Assembly: GCF_038433205.1 (NCBI RefSeq)
Contig: NZ_JBCDNA010000001.1
Span: 868,001 to 932,000, forward strand
DNA length: 64,000 nucleotides
Direction of reading: 5' to 3'
Source: Lutimonas vermicola
GTDB lineage: Bacteria; Bacteroidota; Bacteroidia; Flavobacteriales; Flavobacteriaceae
The notes under the pieces are model-generated. The model did not search any database and had not been told where the DNA came from. It saw only the letters and a program-made list of their open reading frames with translations. Below are positions 32,084 through 40,389 of this stretch, in pieces. The translations under genes were made by a program, and so were the position numbers. The stretch's first letter is position 1, and the number at the start of each line of letters is the position of its first letter.

Positions 32084-33181
32084 TTGGAGAAGAAATTTAA
32101 AAAAAATAATATTTTACCAATACTTTCAAAAAAGGGGAACATTAAATATTTTGTTTCGGTTTTTATGATTTTGGCAGCCTATTTTTGTTATCTGTACATA
32201 AAGGGCCCAGTGCAAATCGTTTCCTTGATTTTTGCAATGCTTGGTATTTTGATCATGTTTAATATACCTTCAAAATGGGTGGAGGATAGCTTTTCAAAAA
32301 TTTCTTATAAATTCAAAATTTCTTCGGCTATTGCCGGAGGTTTTTTTTTGGCAATAGCAAGTTCTGCCCCTGAATTTTTTACCGCAACTTCAGGAGTCTT
32401 ATACTATAGGATCTTTAGTATAGGGTTTGATACTTTAATTTGGTCAGCCATTTTTAACTTATGCATTATTATTGGCGTGGGCACATATTTTAAGAATCCC
32501 TTACTTATTAGAAGAAGTATCCTGGTTAGGGATATGCCATTTTTAGGAATTGCAATTTTTATTTTATTGATTTTAGCATTGGATGGGGTTTACTCAACTG
32601 TAGATTTTATATTACTGATTGTTGTTTATTTAGTCTATTTATCATTTTTATATTTCGATAAATCCAAGTCATATCCAGATACTAAAACCAATTTTTCCAG
32701 GAAGGAGATAATTTTAAAATTGTCTTTTGGCCTTATTCTGATTGCCCTTTTAGCGCATTCCATGGTATCAATTGGTCAGGAAACCATAAAACTATTTGAA
32801 CAATTTTATGGCTTTGCACTCCCTGTCGGCGTGTTGGCTTGCACAATCTATGGTCCGGGAACTTCAATTGCCGATTTGTTTATGTCAATAGCAGCAATTA
32901 GAAAAGGCAATTATACGGCTGCTGTCGTAAATGGAATAAGTTCCAACACTTTTGATTTAACCATTTGTATTGGCATACCCGGCTTGGCCTATACTTTTTT
33001 AACAGGGAAAGAAATTCTTATTAATTTGAACTCTTCATTGCTAATCATATCAATGCTTTCAATAAGCTTTGTGTTGGTGTACTTTATTTTGAGAGATGGA
33101 AAAGTTACAAAAAGAAAAGGAACAATTTTACTAGTTTATTTCTTGAGCTGCATGATTGTATATTTAATTCAAATATTTTGA
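32084..33181 (+). CDS. CaCA superfamily cation antiporter (Ca2+ or Na+/H+ exchanger type)
   Basis: About 365 residues with ten or so membrane helices. Both alpha repeats are visible: SSAPEFFTATSG with a SAIFNLCIIIGVG partner in the first, and GPGTSIADLFMSIAAIRKGN with NGISSNTFDLTICIG in the second. Family members exchange Ca2+ or K+ for protons or Na+. The start is uncertain: the TTG at 32084 gives a basic N-terminus before the first helix, while the first in-frame ATG (32165) falls inside that helix. No recognisable regulator is adjacent. Confidence 0.82.
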   Translation: MEKKFKKNNILPILSKKGNIKYFVSVFMILAAYFCYLYIKGPVQIVSLIFAMLGILIMFNIPSKWVEDSFSKISYKFKISSAIAGGFFLAIASSAPEFFTATSGVLYYRIFSIGFDTLIWSAIFNLCIIIGVGTYFKNPLLIRRSILVRDMPFLGIAIFILLILALDGVYSTVDFILLIVVYLVYLSFLYFDKSKSYPDTKTNFSRKEIILKLSFGLILIALLAHSMVSIGQETIKLFEQFYGFALPVGVLACTIYGPGTSIADLFMSIAAIRKGNYTAAVVNGISSNTFDLTICIGIPGLAYTFLTGKEILINLNSSLLIISMLSISFVLVYFILRDGKVTKRKGTILLVYFLSCMIVYLIQIF

Positions 33182-33335
33182 TAATTTAGAAACTGCTGCC
33201 AGGTTCGTTCTAGCAATAGCATCCGTTAGAAGGGCTTTAAATTCAAGATCATCATTTGCTCTATCAGGCTTAAAATAATCAGATAAATTTTTAACCTTTT
33301 TTTAACTTGGTAAGCGAGTGTGGATCGATACCATA

Positions 33336-33378
33336 TGACTAAAATCATAGATATTCCTTACTGACGGCTTTAGCTTTG
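33336..33378 (+). promoter_or_regulatory. FNR-like palindrome and -7 box for DoxX and the Tat-exported oxidoreductase
   Basis: TGACTAAAATCA (33336-33347), 23 bp, then a perfect -7 TAGCTTTG (33371-33378), 20 bp before the DoxX start. The central tetramer differs from CTGS, but spacing is identical to the other sites. Confidence 0.62.
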
Positions 33379-33398
33379 TTTCTCATAAGAGAACTTAT

Positions 33399-33893
33399 AT
33401 GACTATACCGAAAAAAACATGGGAACTAAAAGACAGCGTAGTTCTATTGCGAATTCTCATAGGCTGGCACTTCTTATATGAAGGAATTATAAAACTGTAT
33501 AATCCTGATTGGACTTCATATGGTTACCTGGTTTCGGCAAAAGGGCCATTTAAACCTATTTTCACGGCCTTAACCGACCAAACGATGATCGGCTGGGTAG
33601 ATGGCTTGAATATAGCTGCTCTCATCATAGTAGGTTTAACGCTTACACTCGGATTTTTCGAAAAAACAGGTGCTTTTATTGCAATGGGTTTACTCGCTTT
33701 GTATTATCTCGCACATCCTTCATTTCCATGGCTCGCAGAAGTTAACGTAGAAGGGAGCTACTGGTTTGTAAACAAAAATTTAATTGAATTCGCTGCCTGT
33801 CTGGTACTCTTTCAATTTCCAACAGCCCGGTATTTTGGTCTGGAACGTCTCTTTAGACATAAGAAAAAAACACTTAAAACTGCGAAACTATGA
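33399..33893 (+). CDS. DoxX family membrane protein
   Basis: A 164-residue inner-membrane protein with about four helices and DoxX-type features (LLRILIGWHFLYEGIIKLYNPDW, a periplasmic loop, GLTLTLGFFEKTGAFIAMG). DoxX relatives take part in thiosulfate or quinone-linked electron transfer. Its stop overlaps the oxidoreductase start by 4 bp, so the two probably work together at the periplasmic face of the membrane. Confidence 0.82.
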   Translation: MTIPKKTWELKDSVVLLRILIGWHFLYEGIIKLYNPDWTSYGYLVSAKGPFKPIFTALTDQTMIGWVDGLNIAALIIVGLTLTLGFFEKTGAFIAMGLLALYYLAHPSFPWLAEVNVEGSYWFVNKNLIEFAACLVLFQFPTARYFGLERLFRHKKKTLKTAKL

Positions 33894-35482
33894 AATGGAC
33901 AAGAAGAGATATCATAAAGGGTTTAGGTGGTTTACCCATTGCTGGAGCTATCTGGTGGGCAGGCGCCTCCAGCAGTGTGCAAAGCAGTGAGGAGCGCAAT
34001 AAATTATTAAAACAGTTAAATATAGAACCTTCCTTGCCCAGGATACTGCCATCTGTAGACGGTTCACCTGTCAGAGTCGGAATCATCGGGTTTGGTATCC
34101 GTGGTGAGCAATTGTGTCGATCCCTCGGATTTGCCACAAAGGGGTGGTTAGACAATATGCAAAAGGCAGCAGAAAAAAACCCTAATCATTCAGCTTTATC
34201 CGATTTTAAAAGTCAGGAAAAATTAAACGTAAGGCTGGTTGCTGTCTGTGATGTGTTCGATGTTCGGGCGCAAGAAGTAATAGATTCTTTTTCTTCAAAA
34301 GAACAACCCGTAAAACGCTACAGAACGTACCGGGAAATGATACGCAGTGGTGATGTAGAGGCGGTCATTATAGCAACCCCTGACCACTGGCATGCTCCAA
34401 TGGCTATTGATGCTTTAGAACACAATGTACACGTATATGTCGAAAAGCCCATGACCCATACCATTGAAGAGACCTATCGCTTGAGGGAAGCAGCTCAAAA
34501 ATCGAAAGCTCGCCTGATGGTCGGGCATCAGCACCGGCAGACCTTGAGTTTTCAAACTGCCAAAGATGTGGTTACTAAAAATACTTTAGGCCATATTTCT
34601 ATGATACAGACCAATACGAATAGAAACGACGACAATGGAGCATGGAATTATGACATTGATAAAGATGCCAATGAACAAACCATTGATTGGGAACAGTTTT
34701 TAGGATCAGCTCCCAAAATACCCTTTAATAAAAATCATTTTTTCAGATGGCGAAAATGGTGGGCCTATGGCTCTGGTTTATCAGGTGACTTGTTAACCCA
34801 TGATTACGACCGCTTGAATTGTGTATTAAATATGGGGATTCCAAAATCAATTTCGGCTTCAGGCGGTATTTATACCCATATCGACGGGCGAAATGTACCT
34901 GACGTACTACAGGCAAATATGGAGTTTCCCGACTATAGCATTGGTGATAGCCAAGCAAAAGATAAGGAGAAAGGAATGACATTTATATATAGTGCTACCC
35001 TAGGTAATAGCTTTAGCAGGCCCACGATTTTAATGGGTCATGATGCTACCATGGAACTAGGCAATCGTTTAACCGTTTGGCCCGACGGAGGTTCAACCAA
35101 ATATGCTGAGCTGCTTGAGGCGAATGCCATGAAGCCATCGGTACCTATTTTTCAATACGATCCAGCTGCCAATGTACCGGATGCAATTTCATCTGCTACT
35201 TCGCAATATTTTGCGGATAAGGGCTTGATGTGGACCTATATTGATGGTGTTCGGGTTGATTCTACTTTTTTACACTTGAGAGAGTGGCTTAGTGGAATTC
35301 GAAATGGCACCGAATTAAGTTGTGGCATCAAAGAAGGTTTTGAAGAAGCCATTACGGCTCATATGACAGGACTCTCGTGGAAACTAGGTCGGCGTATCGA
35401 TTGGGATCATGAAACAGAAACGATCAAGCCTATTGAACATATTGATTTTGATGCCGTTTTGCTTGGCAGTACGAACTACTAA
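33890..35482 (+). CDS. Gfo/Idh/MocA family oxidoreductase with Tat signal
   Basis: A 530-residue NAD(P)-dependent oxidoreductase. The N-terminus MKWTRRDIIKGLGGLPIAG carries the twin arginine of a Tat signal, so it is exported folded with its cofactor. The dinucleotide fold (VRVGIIGFGIRGEQL, about residue 62) and the conserved EKPMTH and ATPDHWHAPM identify the family. The C-terminal domain has RWRKWWAYGSGLSGDLLTHDYD, as in the large exported Bacteroidetes members that act on sugars or glycosides. Coupled to DoxX by overlap. Substrate unknown. Confidence 0.88.
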   Translation: MKWTRRDIIKGLGGLPIAGAIWWAGASSSVQSSEERNKLLKQLNIEPSLPRILPSVDGSPVRVGIIGFGIRGEQLCRSLGFATKGWLDNMQKAAEKNPNHSALSDFKSQEKLNVRLVAVCDVFDVRAQEVIDSFSSKEQPVKRYRTYREMIRSGDVEAVIIATPDHWHAPMAIDALEHNVHVYVEKPMTHTIEETYRLREAAQKSKARLMVGHQHRQTLSFQTAKDVVTKNTLGHISMIQTNTNRNDDNGAWNYDIDKDANEQTIDWEQFLGSAPKIPFNKNHFFRWRKWWAYGSGLSGDLLTHDYDRLNCVLNMGIPKSISASGGIYTHIDGRNVPDVLQANMEFPDYSIGDSQAKDKEKGMTFIYSATLGNSFSRPTILMGHDATMELGNRLTVWPDGGSTKYAELLEANAMKPSVPIFQYDPAANVPDAISSATSQYFADKGLMWTYIDGVRVDSTFLHLREWLSGIRNGTELSCGIKEGFEEAITAHMTGLSWKLGRRIDWDHETETIKPIEHIDFDAVLLGSTNY

Positions 35483-35657
35483 AATATTATATCATTGTTG
35501 AATTAGGGATTATTTAGGTTCCTACCTGAAATAAATCTCAGTAACTTTAACAAAGAAGCACGGCTTCGAAATTCAATATTCGATATTCGATATTCGATAT
35601 TCTAATAAAGAGGATTAACTCCGTTGATCCCAGAGGGGGGTCCTGTGCGATTGTTAA
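35483..35657. repeat. Intergenic stretch with ATTCGAT heptamer repeat
   Basis: No gene. Positions 35576-35603 are about four tandem copies of a 7-bp unit (CGATATT). Short versions of the same unit appear at 39.9 kb. The remainder is AT-rich without clear signals. Confidence 0.7.
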
Positions 35658-35767
35658 AACCCAAAAACAAGCTGCGCTTGTTGGGTTTTTTGTTTTCAAA
35701 TCACTTACGAAAGTGAACTTTCGACGCTTTTGAAAACAAAAAACCCACAACTTTCGTTGTGGGTTTT
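35658..35767 (-). terminator. Stack of mutually exclusive hairpins next to tRNA-Ser
   Basis: Three overlapping inverted repeats. A: 35658-35690, GGGTT-type stem with loop near GCTGCG. B: a perfect 19-bp repeat, 35682-35700 against 35729-35747. C: 35740-35767, AAAACCCACAA with TTGTGGGTTTT, which lies just downstream of tRNA-Ser on the minus strand and has a T-rich tail there. B shares bases with both A and C, so they cannot all form. At least C should terminate the tRNA transcript. Confidence 0.65.
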
Positions 35768-35775
35768 AACTTTCG

Positions 35776-35860
35776 CGGAGAAAGAGGGATTCGAACCCCC
35801 GGAGGTGTGACCCTCGCTGGTTTTCAAGACCAGTGCATTCGACCACTCTGCCATTTCTCC
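35776..35860 (-). tRNA. tRNA-Ser (anticodon UGA)
   Basis: The minus strand folds as a class II tRNA: acceptor GGAGAAA with TTTCTCC, a D arm with AGAGTGGTCGAATG, anticodon stem CTGGT/ACCAG with loop CTTGAAA (anticodon TGA), a long variable arm and T arm GGGGGTTCGAATCCC, discriminator G. CCA is not encoded. Length 85 nt. Confidence 0.96.
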
Positions 35861-35983
35861 ATGAGTGTATTCGATTGCTCAAATGCGAGCGCAAATATAA
35901 TGCGCTTTTTTGTTTTACTAAAACATTTTGTATTTTTTTTATCGAATTTTAGTTTCCGTTAATTATAGTACATTTATCGCCAA

Positions 35984-36745
35984 ATGTTACCTATGGAATT
36001 GGAATTGATTTTTCTGGTACTCATCGGTTTTGTGGCCGGAGTCATCAATATATTAGCCGGAGGAGGCTCTTTGTTAACCCTCCCGATGCTTATCTTTTTA
36101 GGCCTGCCTCCAAGTATTGCCAACGGAACCAACAGGGTAGCCATTTTTATTCAAAACATATTTTCAATTTCAGGTTTTAGAAGTAAGGGTGTCAACACTT
36201 TTCCTCATAGTATCTATTTCGGAATTTCAGCTATGCTTGGCGCCATTATCGGTGCACAAATTGCTGTTGATATCAGCGGGGAATTATTTAACAAGATACT
36301 CGCTGTGATTATGCTGTTCGTCGTAACTTATCTGGTACTGAATAGAAGAACCAACTATGAAGATCTTATTGAAAGGGTTACTGGTAAATACTTGTGGATC
36401 AGCTTAATTCTATTCTTCTTTATCGGTATCTATGGTGGGTTCATCCAGGCAGGTACCGGCTTTCTAATCCTTCTGGTGCTCTCTGGAGTCAATCATTTTT
36501 CCCTGGTAAAGAGCAATGCGGTCAAAGTTGTGGTCGCCTTTATATATACCATCTCAGCTTTAGCTATTTTTATATATAATGACCAGGTAAACTGGAAATA
36601 TGGCCTCGTACTTTCAGTTGGTAACGCACTTGGCGGATGGTTTGCAAGTAGGTGGTCGGTTAAAAAAGGTGACGGACTCATTAAGGTATTTCTCGTCATC
36701 ATGGTCTCCGTTATGGCCATTAAACTCTGGTTTTTTACCGACTAA
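35984..36745 (+). CDS. TauE/SafE (TSUP) family sulfite/anion exporter
   Basis: A 253-residue inner-membrane protein with about eight helices. The N-terminal GFVAGVINILAGGGSLLTLP and a second GFIQAGTGFLILLVLSG repeat are the family signature. Members export sulfite, sulfoacetate or related anions; substrate unknown here. The start may be ATG 35984 or 35993. The last 11 bp overlap the convergent acylphosphatase gene. Confidence 0.9.
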   Translation: MLPMELELIFLVLIGFVAGVINILAGGGSLLTLPMLIFLGLPPSIANGTNRVAIFIQNIFSISGFRSKGVNTFPHSIYFGISAMLGAIIGAQIAVDISGELFNKILAVIMLFVVTYLVLNRRTNYEDLIERVTGKYLWISLILFFFIGIYGGFIQAGTGFLILLVLSGVNHFSLVKSNAVKVVVAFIYTISALAIFIYNDQVNWKYGLVLSVGNALGGWFASRWSVKKGDGLIKVFLVIMVSVMAIKLWFFTD

Positions 36746-37007
36746 TGTCAAACCGGGCATAATGCCTCAAGGAACCTTCCTCCCACCTCACTTCCCTTAC
36801 ATTTGAAAGGGGTGACCCCTTATAAAGCCATTGTACAAAAGATTGCAAATCTTCCTCCTTTCCTTCAGCTTCAATATACACGGAGCCATCCAACTCATTT
36901 TTCACTATTCCAACTAAACCCTTAGCCACAGCGGCTTCCATGGTATATTTTCTAAACCAAACCCCCTGAACTTTTCCTGTAACCTGAATATGATAGTTTT
37001 TTACCAT
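36735..37007 (-). CDS. acyP: Acylphosphatase
   Basis: A 90-residue cytoplasmic enzyme hydrolysing acylphosphates. The phosphate loop GKVQGVWFRKYT with catalytic Arg, followed by GIVKNELDGSVYIEAEG with the conserved Asn, matches the family (usual VQGVGFR, here with Trp in place of Gly). Normal length. Convergent with TauE; the hairpin at 37041 lies just upstream. Confidence 0.93.
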   Translation of the reverse strand: MVKNYHIQVTGKVQGVWFRKYTMEAAVAKGLVGIVKNELDGSVYIEAEGKEEDLQSFVQWLYKGSPLSNVREVRWEEGSLRHYARFDISR

Positions 37008-37040
37008 ACTTTAAAAATAGTTTAAAGTTTCGAATTTCTA

Positions 37041-37085
37041 TCTGAGGCGCTCGGAAGTGAGCGCCTCACTTCCGAGCGCCTCAGA
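37041..37085. repeat. Perfect 21-bp GC-rich inverted repeat with 3-nt loop
   Basis: Arms at 37041-37061 and 37065-37085 are perfectly complementary (core GAGGCGCTCGGAAGTGAG). The heptamer GGCGCTC and its complement GAGCGCC also occur within the arms, so a smaller alternative hairpin (37046-37052 with 37060-37066) is possible. GC content is far above the neighbourhood and there is no T-run, so it is not a standard terminator. It sits between divergent acyP and aroC promoters. Confidence 0.75.
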
Positions 37086-37183
37086 GTTCATTAAAAACCT
37101 AAATTTAAAACTTAAGTCATAATACTTAATGCTTAATTCGTAAAACTTCTACATTCTCACTTCTCACTTCTCCCTTAAAATAT

Positions 37184-37191
37184 TATCTTTG
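37184..37191 (+). promoter_or_regulatory. -7 promoter box of aroC
   Basis: TATCTTTG, a perfect TAnnTTTG match, 26 bp before the aroC start. No strong -33 element; a short CTTCTCA repeat lies in its place. Confidence 0.55.
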
Positions 37192-37217
37192 CTTTTCGAA
37201 TTTTTGATCCCGACCCT

Positions 37218-38282
37218 ATGAGTAATTCTTTTGGCAAGCTGTTTACATTAACGACCTTTGGGGAGTCACACGGCCCGGCCATTGGGGGAGTGATCGATGG
37301 ATGTCCCGCAGGTATAGACTTAGACCTTGAAGCTGTGCAATCTCAACTCGATCGCAGGAAGCCTGGTCAATCCAAAATCACTACACAGAGAAAGGAGCCT
37401 GATCAAGTCGAATTTTTGTCCGGTATTTTTGAAGGAAAGACAACCGGAACATCCATTGGCTTCCAGATTCAAAATACGAATCAGAAAAGCAAAGACTATT
37501 CTCACAATGTAGATGTTTATCGCCCGTCTCATGCTGATTATACCTATGATCAGAAATATGGTGTCAGGGACCATCGCGGAGGAGGAAGAAGTTCTGCCCG
37601 GGAAACAGCTAACTGGATTGTAGGGGGCGCCGTCGCAAAGGAAATCATAAAAGGCATAAAGATCACCGCATTTACCTCGTCCGTTGGTGAAATTTTTATA
37701 GACAAACCATATCAGGAGCTTGATTTTTCTCAAATAGAGCAAAATATGGTGCGCTGTGCAGATCCGGTTACAGCCGAAAAAATGATTGAACATATTGGTG
37801 AGATTAAAAAGCAAGGCGATACTGTTGGAGGTACCATCACTTGTGTGATTCAAAATGTACCTATTGGCCTTGGTGAACCAATTTTCGACAAACTTCATGC
37901 TGCGATGGGTCACGCGATGTTATCGATCAATGCCGTTAAAGGTTTTGAATATGGCAGCGGGTTTTGCGGAGCGAGAATGAAAGGCAGCGATCACAATGAC
38001 CTTTTCAACCAGGATGGAAGTACCCAGACAAATCTTTCCGGTGGCATACAGGGAGGCATTTCGAATGGGATGGATATCTATTTTAGGGTTGCTTTCAAAC
38101 CGGTAGCAACACTGATCCAGAAACAGGACACGATAGATGCGAAAGGAAATAAAGTAGAAATGCAGGGACGCGGCAGGCATGATCCGTGTGTAGTTCCAAG
38201 AGCTGTTCCAATTGTTGAGGCCCTCAGCGCCATGGTAATGGCTGATTTCTACCTACTGTCAAAGGCAAAAAGCGGATTATAG
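37218..38282 (+). CDS. aroC: Chorismate synthase
   Basis: A 354-residue FMN-dependent enzyme converting EPSP to chorismate, last step of the shikimate pathway. Motifs: FTLTTFGESHGPAIGGVIDGCP at the start (split here: GESHG and GGVIDGCPAG), DHRGGGRSSARETA near 118 and GRHDPCVVPRAVPIVEA near the end. Normal length. Its last 6 bp overlap the convergent kinase gene. Confidence 0.97.
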   Translation: MSNSFGKLFTLTTFGESHGPAIGGVIDGCPAGIDLDLEAVQSQLDRRKPGQSKITTQRKEPDQVEFLSGIFEGKTTGTSIGFQIQNTNQKSKDYSHNVDVYRPSHADYTYDQKYGVRDHRGGGRSSARETANWIVGGAVAKEIIKGIKITAFTSSVGEIFIDKPYQELDFSQIEQNMVRCADPVTAEKMIEHIGEIKKQGDTVGGTITCVIQNVPIGLGEPIFDKLHAAMGHAMLSINAVKGFEYGSGFCGARMKGSDHNDLFNQDGSTQTNLSGGIQGGISNGMDIYFRVAFKPVATLIQKQDTIDAKGNKVEMQGRGRHDPCVVPRAVPIVEALSAMVMADFYLLSKAKSGL

Positions 38283-39020
38283 CCTGATTCTTTTTTTCCA
38301 CCTGGCTTTTCGGAGGGAAAACTCTTTGAATTTTTGGCAGGAAAGTTTGATGTCCTCAACGACTTTCTTTTCTTCAAGGTGCATTAATGATGCGTATTTC
38401 TTGCCTATAATTTCCATCATTTCGGTGGTTAACGACAACCTGTTAAAATTATCGATCCTTGCCTGGTAATTCATTTTTTCAAACTTCATCCTGTTGAGGT
38501 CAATGAGATAGAAGTCATACTGACCTTTACCTTTTCTGCATATAATCGTGTTCCCCTTAGAATGATCAAAATGGTGTATATCATTCTCATGAAGCTTAAA
38601 GGTGAACTCAGTAAATTGGTTCAGAATATTGATCCGATCTGGAAATTGCTCTTCAAAAAGGTCACTAAAAGCAAAATCGTAGCTTAAATTTTTAGAGACG
38701 TAATAACTGTTCTTTAAACCTACGGGGTCAGAATACTCAACATAAGCAATTGGTTCAGGCGTTAAAACACCCTTTTTGAGAAGGATTTCCGCATGTTCAA
38801 AAGACCTTCTTGCTTTGGATTTTCGAACATATTTATATGCAAAACGGTTCACCAGATGCGGTATTTGAAACGATTTAACATTCCACTTATCACCGTCTAC
38901 CTCAAATACTTTTATCGTATTTCTCTTTTCCCAATAGGTTTTTCCAGCCTGACCGAAAGAATCAATGATCTCCTGTACTTTATTTTTACTAAAAGAAGCG
39001 GCAACCTTTATATTCATCAT
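38277..39020 (-). CDS. Kdo/WaaP-like lipopolysaccharide kinase family protein
   Basis: A 247-residue protein-kinase-fold enzyme. Visible are WNVKSFQIPHLVNRFAYKYV (with the likely ATP-site Lys), ELHENDIHHFDHSKGNTII-like catalytic loop (HFDHSKGN) and YDFYLIDLNRM (metal Asp). The pattern fits the small Kdo/WaaP kinases of Bacteroidota that may phosphorylate lipid A core sugars. Either of two adjacent ATGs could start it. The downstream overlap with aroC is only at the 3' ends. Confidence 0.82.
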   Translation of the reverse strand: MMNIKVAASFSKNKVQEIIDSFGQAGKTYWEKRNTIKVFEVDGDKWNVKSFQIPHLVNRFAYKYVRKSKARRSFEHAEILLKKGVLTPEPIAYVEYSDPVGLKNSYYVSKNLSYDFAFSDLFEEQFPDRINILNQFTEFTFKLHENDIHHFDHSKGNTIICRKGKGQYDFYLIDLNRMKFEKMNYQARIDNFNRLSLTTEMMEIIGKKYASLMHLEEKKVVEDIKLSCQKFKEFSLRKARWKKRIRL

Positions 39021-39370
39021 GATGTTTATCCAAAATTCACTTTTGGCGGGCTTCCGTTGAAAATGATATTTTGGGAATTTATTAGCGGTAAAAGTAATAA
39101 TTATGCATCACTTAAAATAAAAAATTAAATCCGGCGTTTAATCTTAGGTTGGAATTTAAATAAATGCCAACACGTTGCCCTCAATTAACAATTTTCTCCC
39201 AACAAAGTATCGTGCGATTACATTCGCATTATACATGTAGAAACATCTGAGCACCTGCAGAAATAAAGTGTCCGGATTAAAAATTGTCTATGAATACATT
39301 GAGTCTAACTATACCTTGCTATTTCAATACTGAAATACCTTTCTCCCCTATTTTATTGAGTAAAAATATC
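39021..39370. other. Gene-free stretch upstream of the repeat island
   Basis: About 350 bp with no credible gene. It begins with the kinase promoter region and is AT-rich. Its right end may be the start of the structured stretch at 39371-39508. Confidence 0.45.
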
Positions 39371-39508
39371 AGACTTATCTCCTTAAGGCCCGTAAGCTGG
39401 AGTTTAAGTCTTTTTTCGTTAAACACGGCTTTGACCTGATTCAGGCAAAGCCCCTAAAGATCCCTTTTTTTTGGACCGCTACTGGAAGATAAAAATTTCA
39501 TAGCGGTC
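39371..39508 (+). other. Three consecutive hairpins, candidate end(s) of an unannotated RNA
   Basis: Hairpin 1, 39371-39411 (AGACTTATCTCC with GGAGTTTAAGTCT), is followed by a T-run and looks like a rightward terminator. Hairpin 2, 39427-39452, pairs GGCTTTG with CAAAGCC and CCT with AGG. Hairpin 3, 39474-39508, pairs GACCGCTA with TAGCGGTC and is followed by TTTTG. No gene precedes them on the plus strand, so a small RNA in 39.1-39.5 kb is possible. Confidence 0.4.
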
Positions 39509-39523
39509 TTTTGTTTTAGCAAT

Positions 39524-39605
39524 GCTACAATGCTGAAATGCTGCAATGCTACAATGCTTGAATGCTTGAAACCGAAGCTTCAGCGAAATTAATGTGTGAA
39601 TAATT
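39524..39605 (+). repeat. Composite repeat copy 1 (octamers plus short tail)
   Basis: Six octamers of the form GCTNNAAT/GCTTGAAA (39524-39571), then a tail CCGAAGCTTCAGCGAAATTA and TGTGTGAATAATT. Compared with copies 2 and 3 it lacks the CCTGCCGGCAGGCAGGG core, as if that had been deleted or not yet inserted. Confidence 0.75.
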
Positions 39606-39920
39606 TATTAATTCAATTTTCAAATCGACTCATTTTCAATTTTTCAAATCAATATTTCTATTCATTTTTTTTTGCTCCTCCAAAAAAAACGAATCAAAAA
39701 AAAGGAGGTTGCTTTTACGAGGTGTTTTTTAGGCTTTTCTATCGAACACCTAAAAACCGTTTAAAAAGCGCTAAATTTTTTCCAAGGCTTCAAAAATTCT
39801 TAACGCGCTTTTTAATCTACACTTGCGTAAAAGCTTCGGTCAAATTAATAATTTTGGTTTAGCAGAACACTTCGACATTCAAAATTCCTTGTTTGACATT
39901 CGATATTCATTTTTGAAAAT
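39606..39920. other. Low-complexity spacer within the repeat island
   Basis: An 88-codon open frame here (39596-39862) is rich in Phe, Lys and Ser and lies in repeat DNA; I do not regard it as a gene. A hairpin-like pair of CCTCC and GGAGG with A-rich flanks lies near 39673-39708. Confidence 0.5.
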
Positions 39921-39998
39921 GCTTCAATGCTTCAATGCTTGAAATAGAACCAGCTTGCCGGCAGGCAGGGATTCAGCGGAGCTAATGTGTGAATAATT
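39921..39998 (+). repeat. Composite repeat copy 2
   Basis: Three octamers (39921-39944), then the conserved tail with CAGCTTGCCGGCAGGCAGGG, ATTCAGCGGAGCTAATG and TGTGAATAATT. The central palindrome TGCCGGCA is intact. Confidence 0.8.
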
Positions 39999-40184
39999 CA
40001 AAATCTACAATCTGAAATCTCAAATCTGAAATCTGAAATCTTCAATCAATGCTACAATGCTACTACAATGCTTTAAATCTCAAATCATCATTCCTTGCCA
40101 TCCCTGAAGGCAGGTCCAACCTCCAATTAAGTTTCTTTGTCCTCCGGATCGATAGACAAAATTTTATTCTCTGATTCTCCTTTT

Positions 40185-40210
40185 TATCTTTTGTCTTGAT
40201 ACAAAAGATA
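40185..40210. repeat. Hairpin repeat TATCTTTTGT/ACAAAAGATA
   Basis: A perfect 10-bp stem with loop CTTGAT, followed by an A-rich stretch and ATCAAGAC, which repeats part of the loop. I recall similar elements in intergenic DNA of other Flavobacteriia; function unknown. Confidence 0.5.
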
Positions 40211-40389
40211 GAAAAAATCAAGACTGCAATTGAACTAACAGCCCTTTCTTTATAAATACAAAGTGCGGTTGGTTGATTTCCTTGAGCGTCTCTGCGGAAC
40301 TTCCCAATCTTACTAAGTATTTATTTTGAAAGTTCTGCCATTTCAATTGAGGTCGGGTTTAAATCAATATCGTATTTTCAATGCACATT

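Noticed and set aside
33164..33300. Minus-strand open frame of about 45 codons (DDLEFKALLTDAIARTNLAA) overlapping the end of the antiporter gene
   Set aside because: Protein-like composition, but no start codon and a stop just upstream; could be a gene relic, too short to support.
35759..35962. 67-codon plus-strand open frame across the tRNA
   Set aside because: It is the antisense of tRNA-Ser and its terminator.
39596..39862. 88-codon open frame in the repeat island
   Set aside because: Low-complexity, Phe/Lys-rich, made of dispersed repeat DNA, no start context and no family resemblance.
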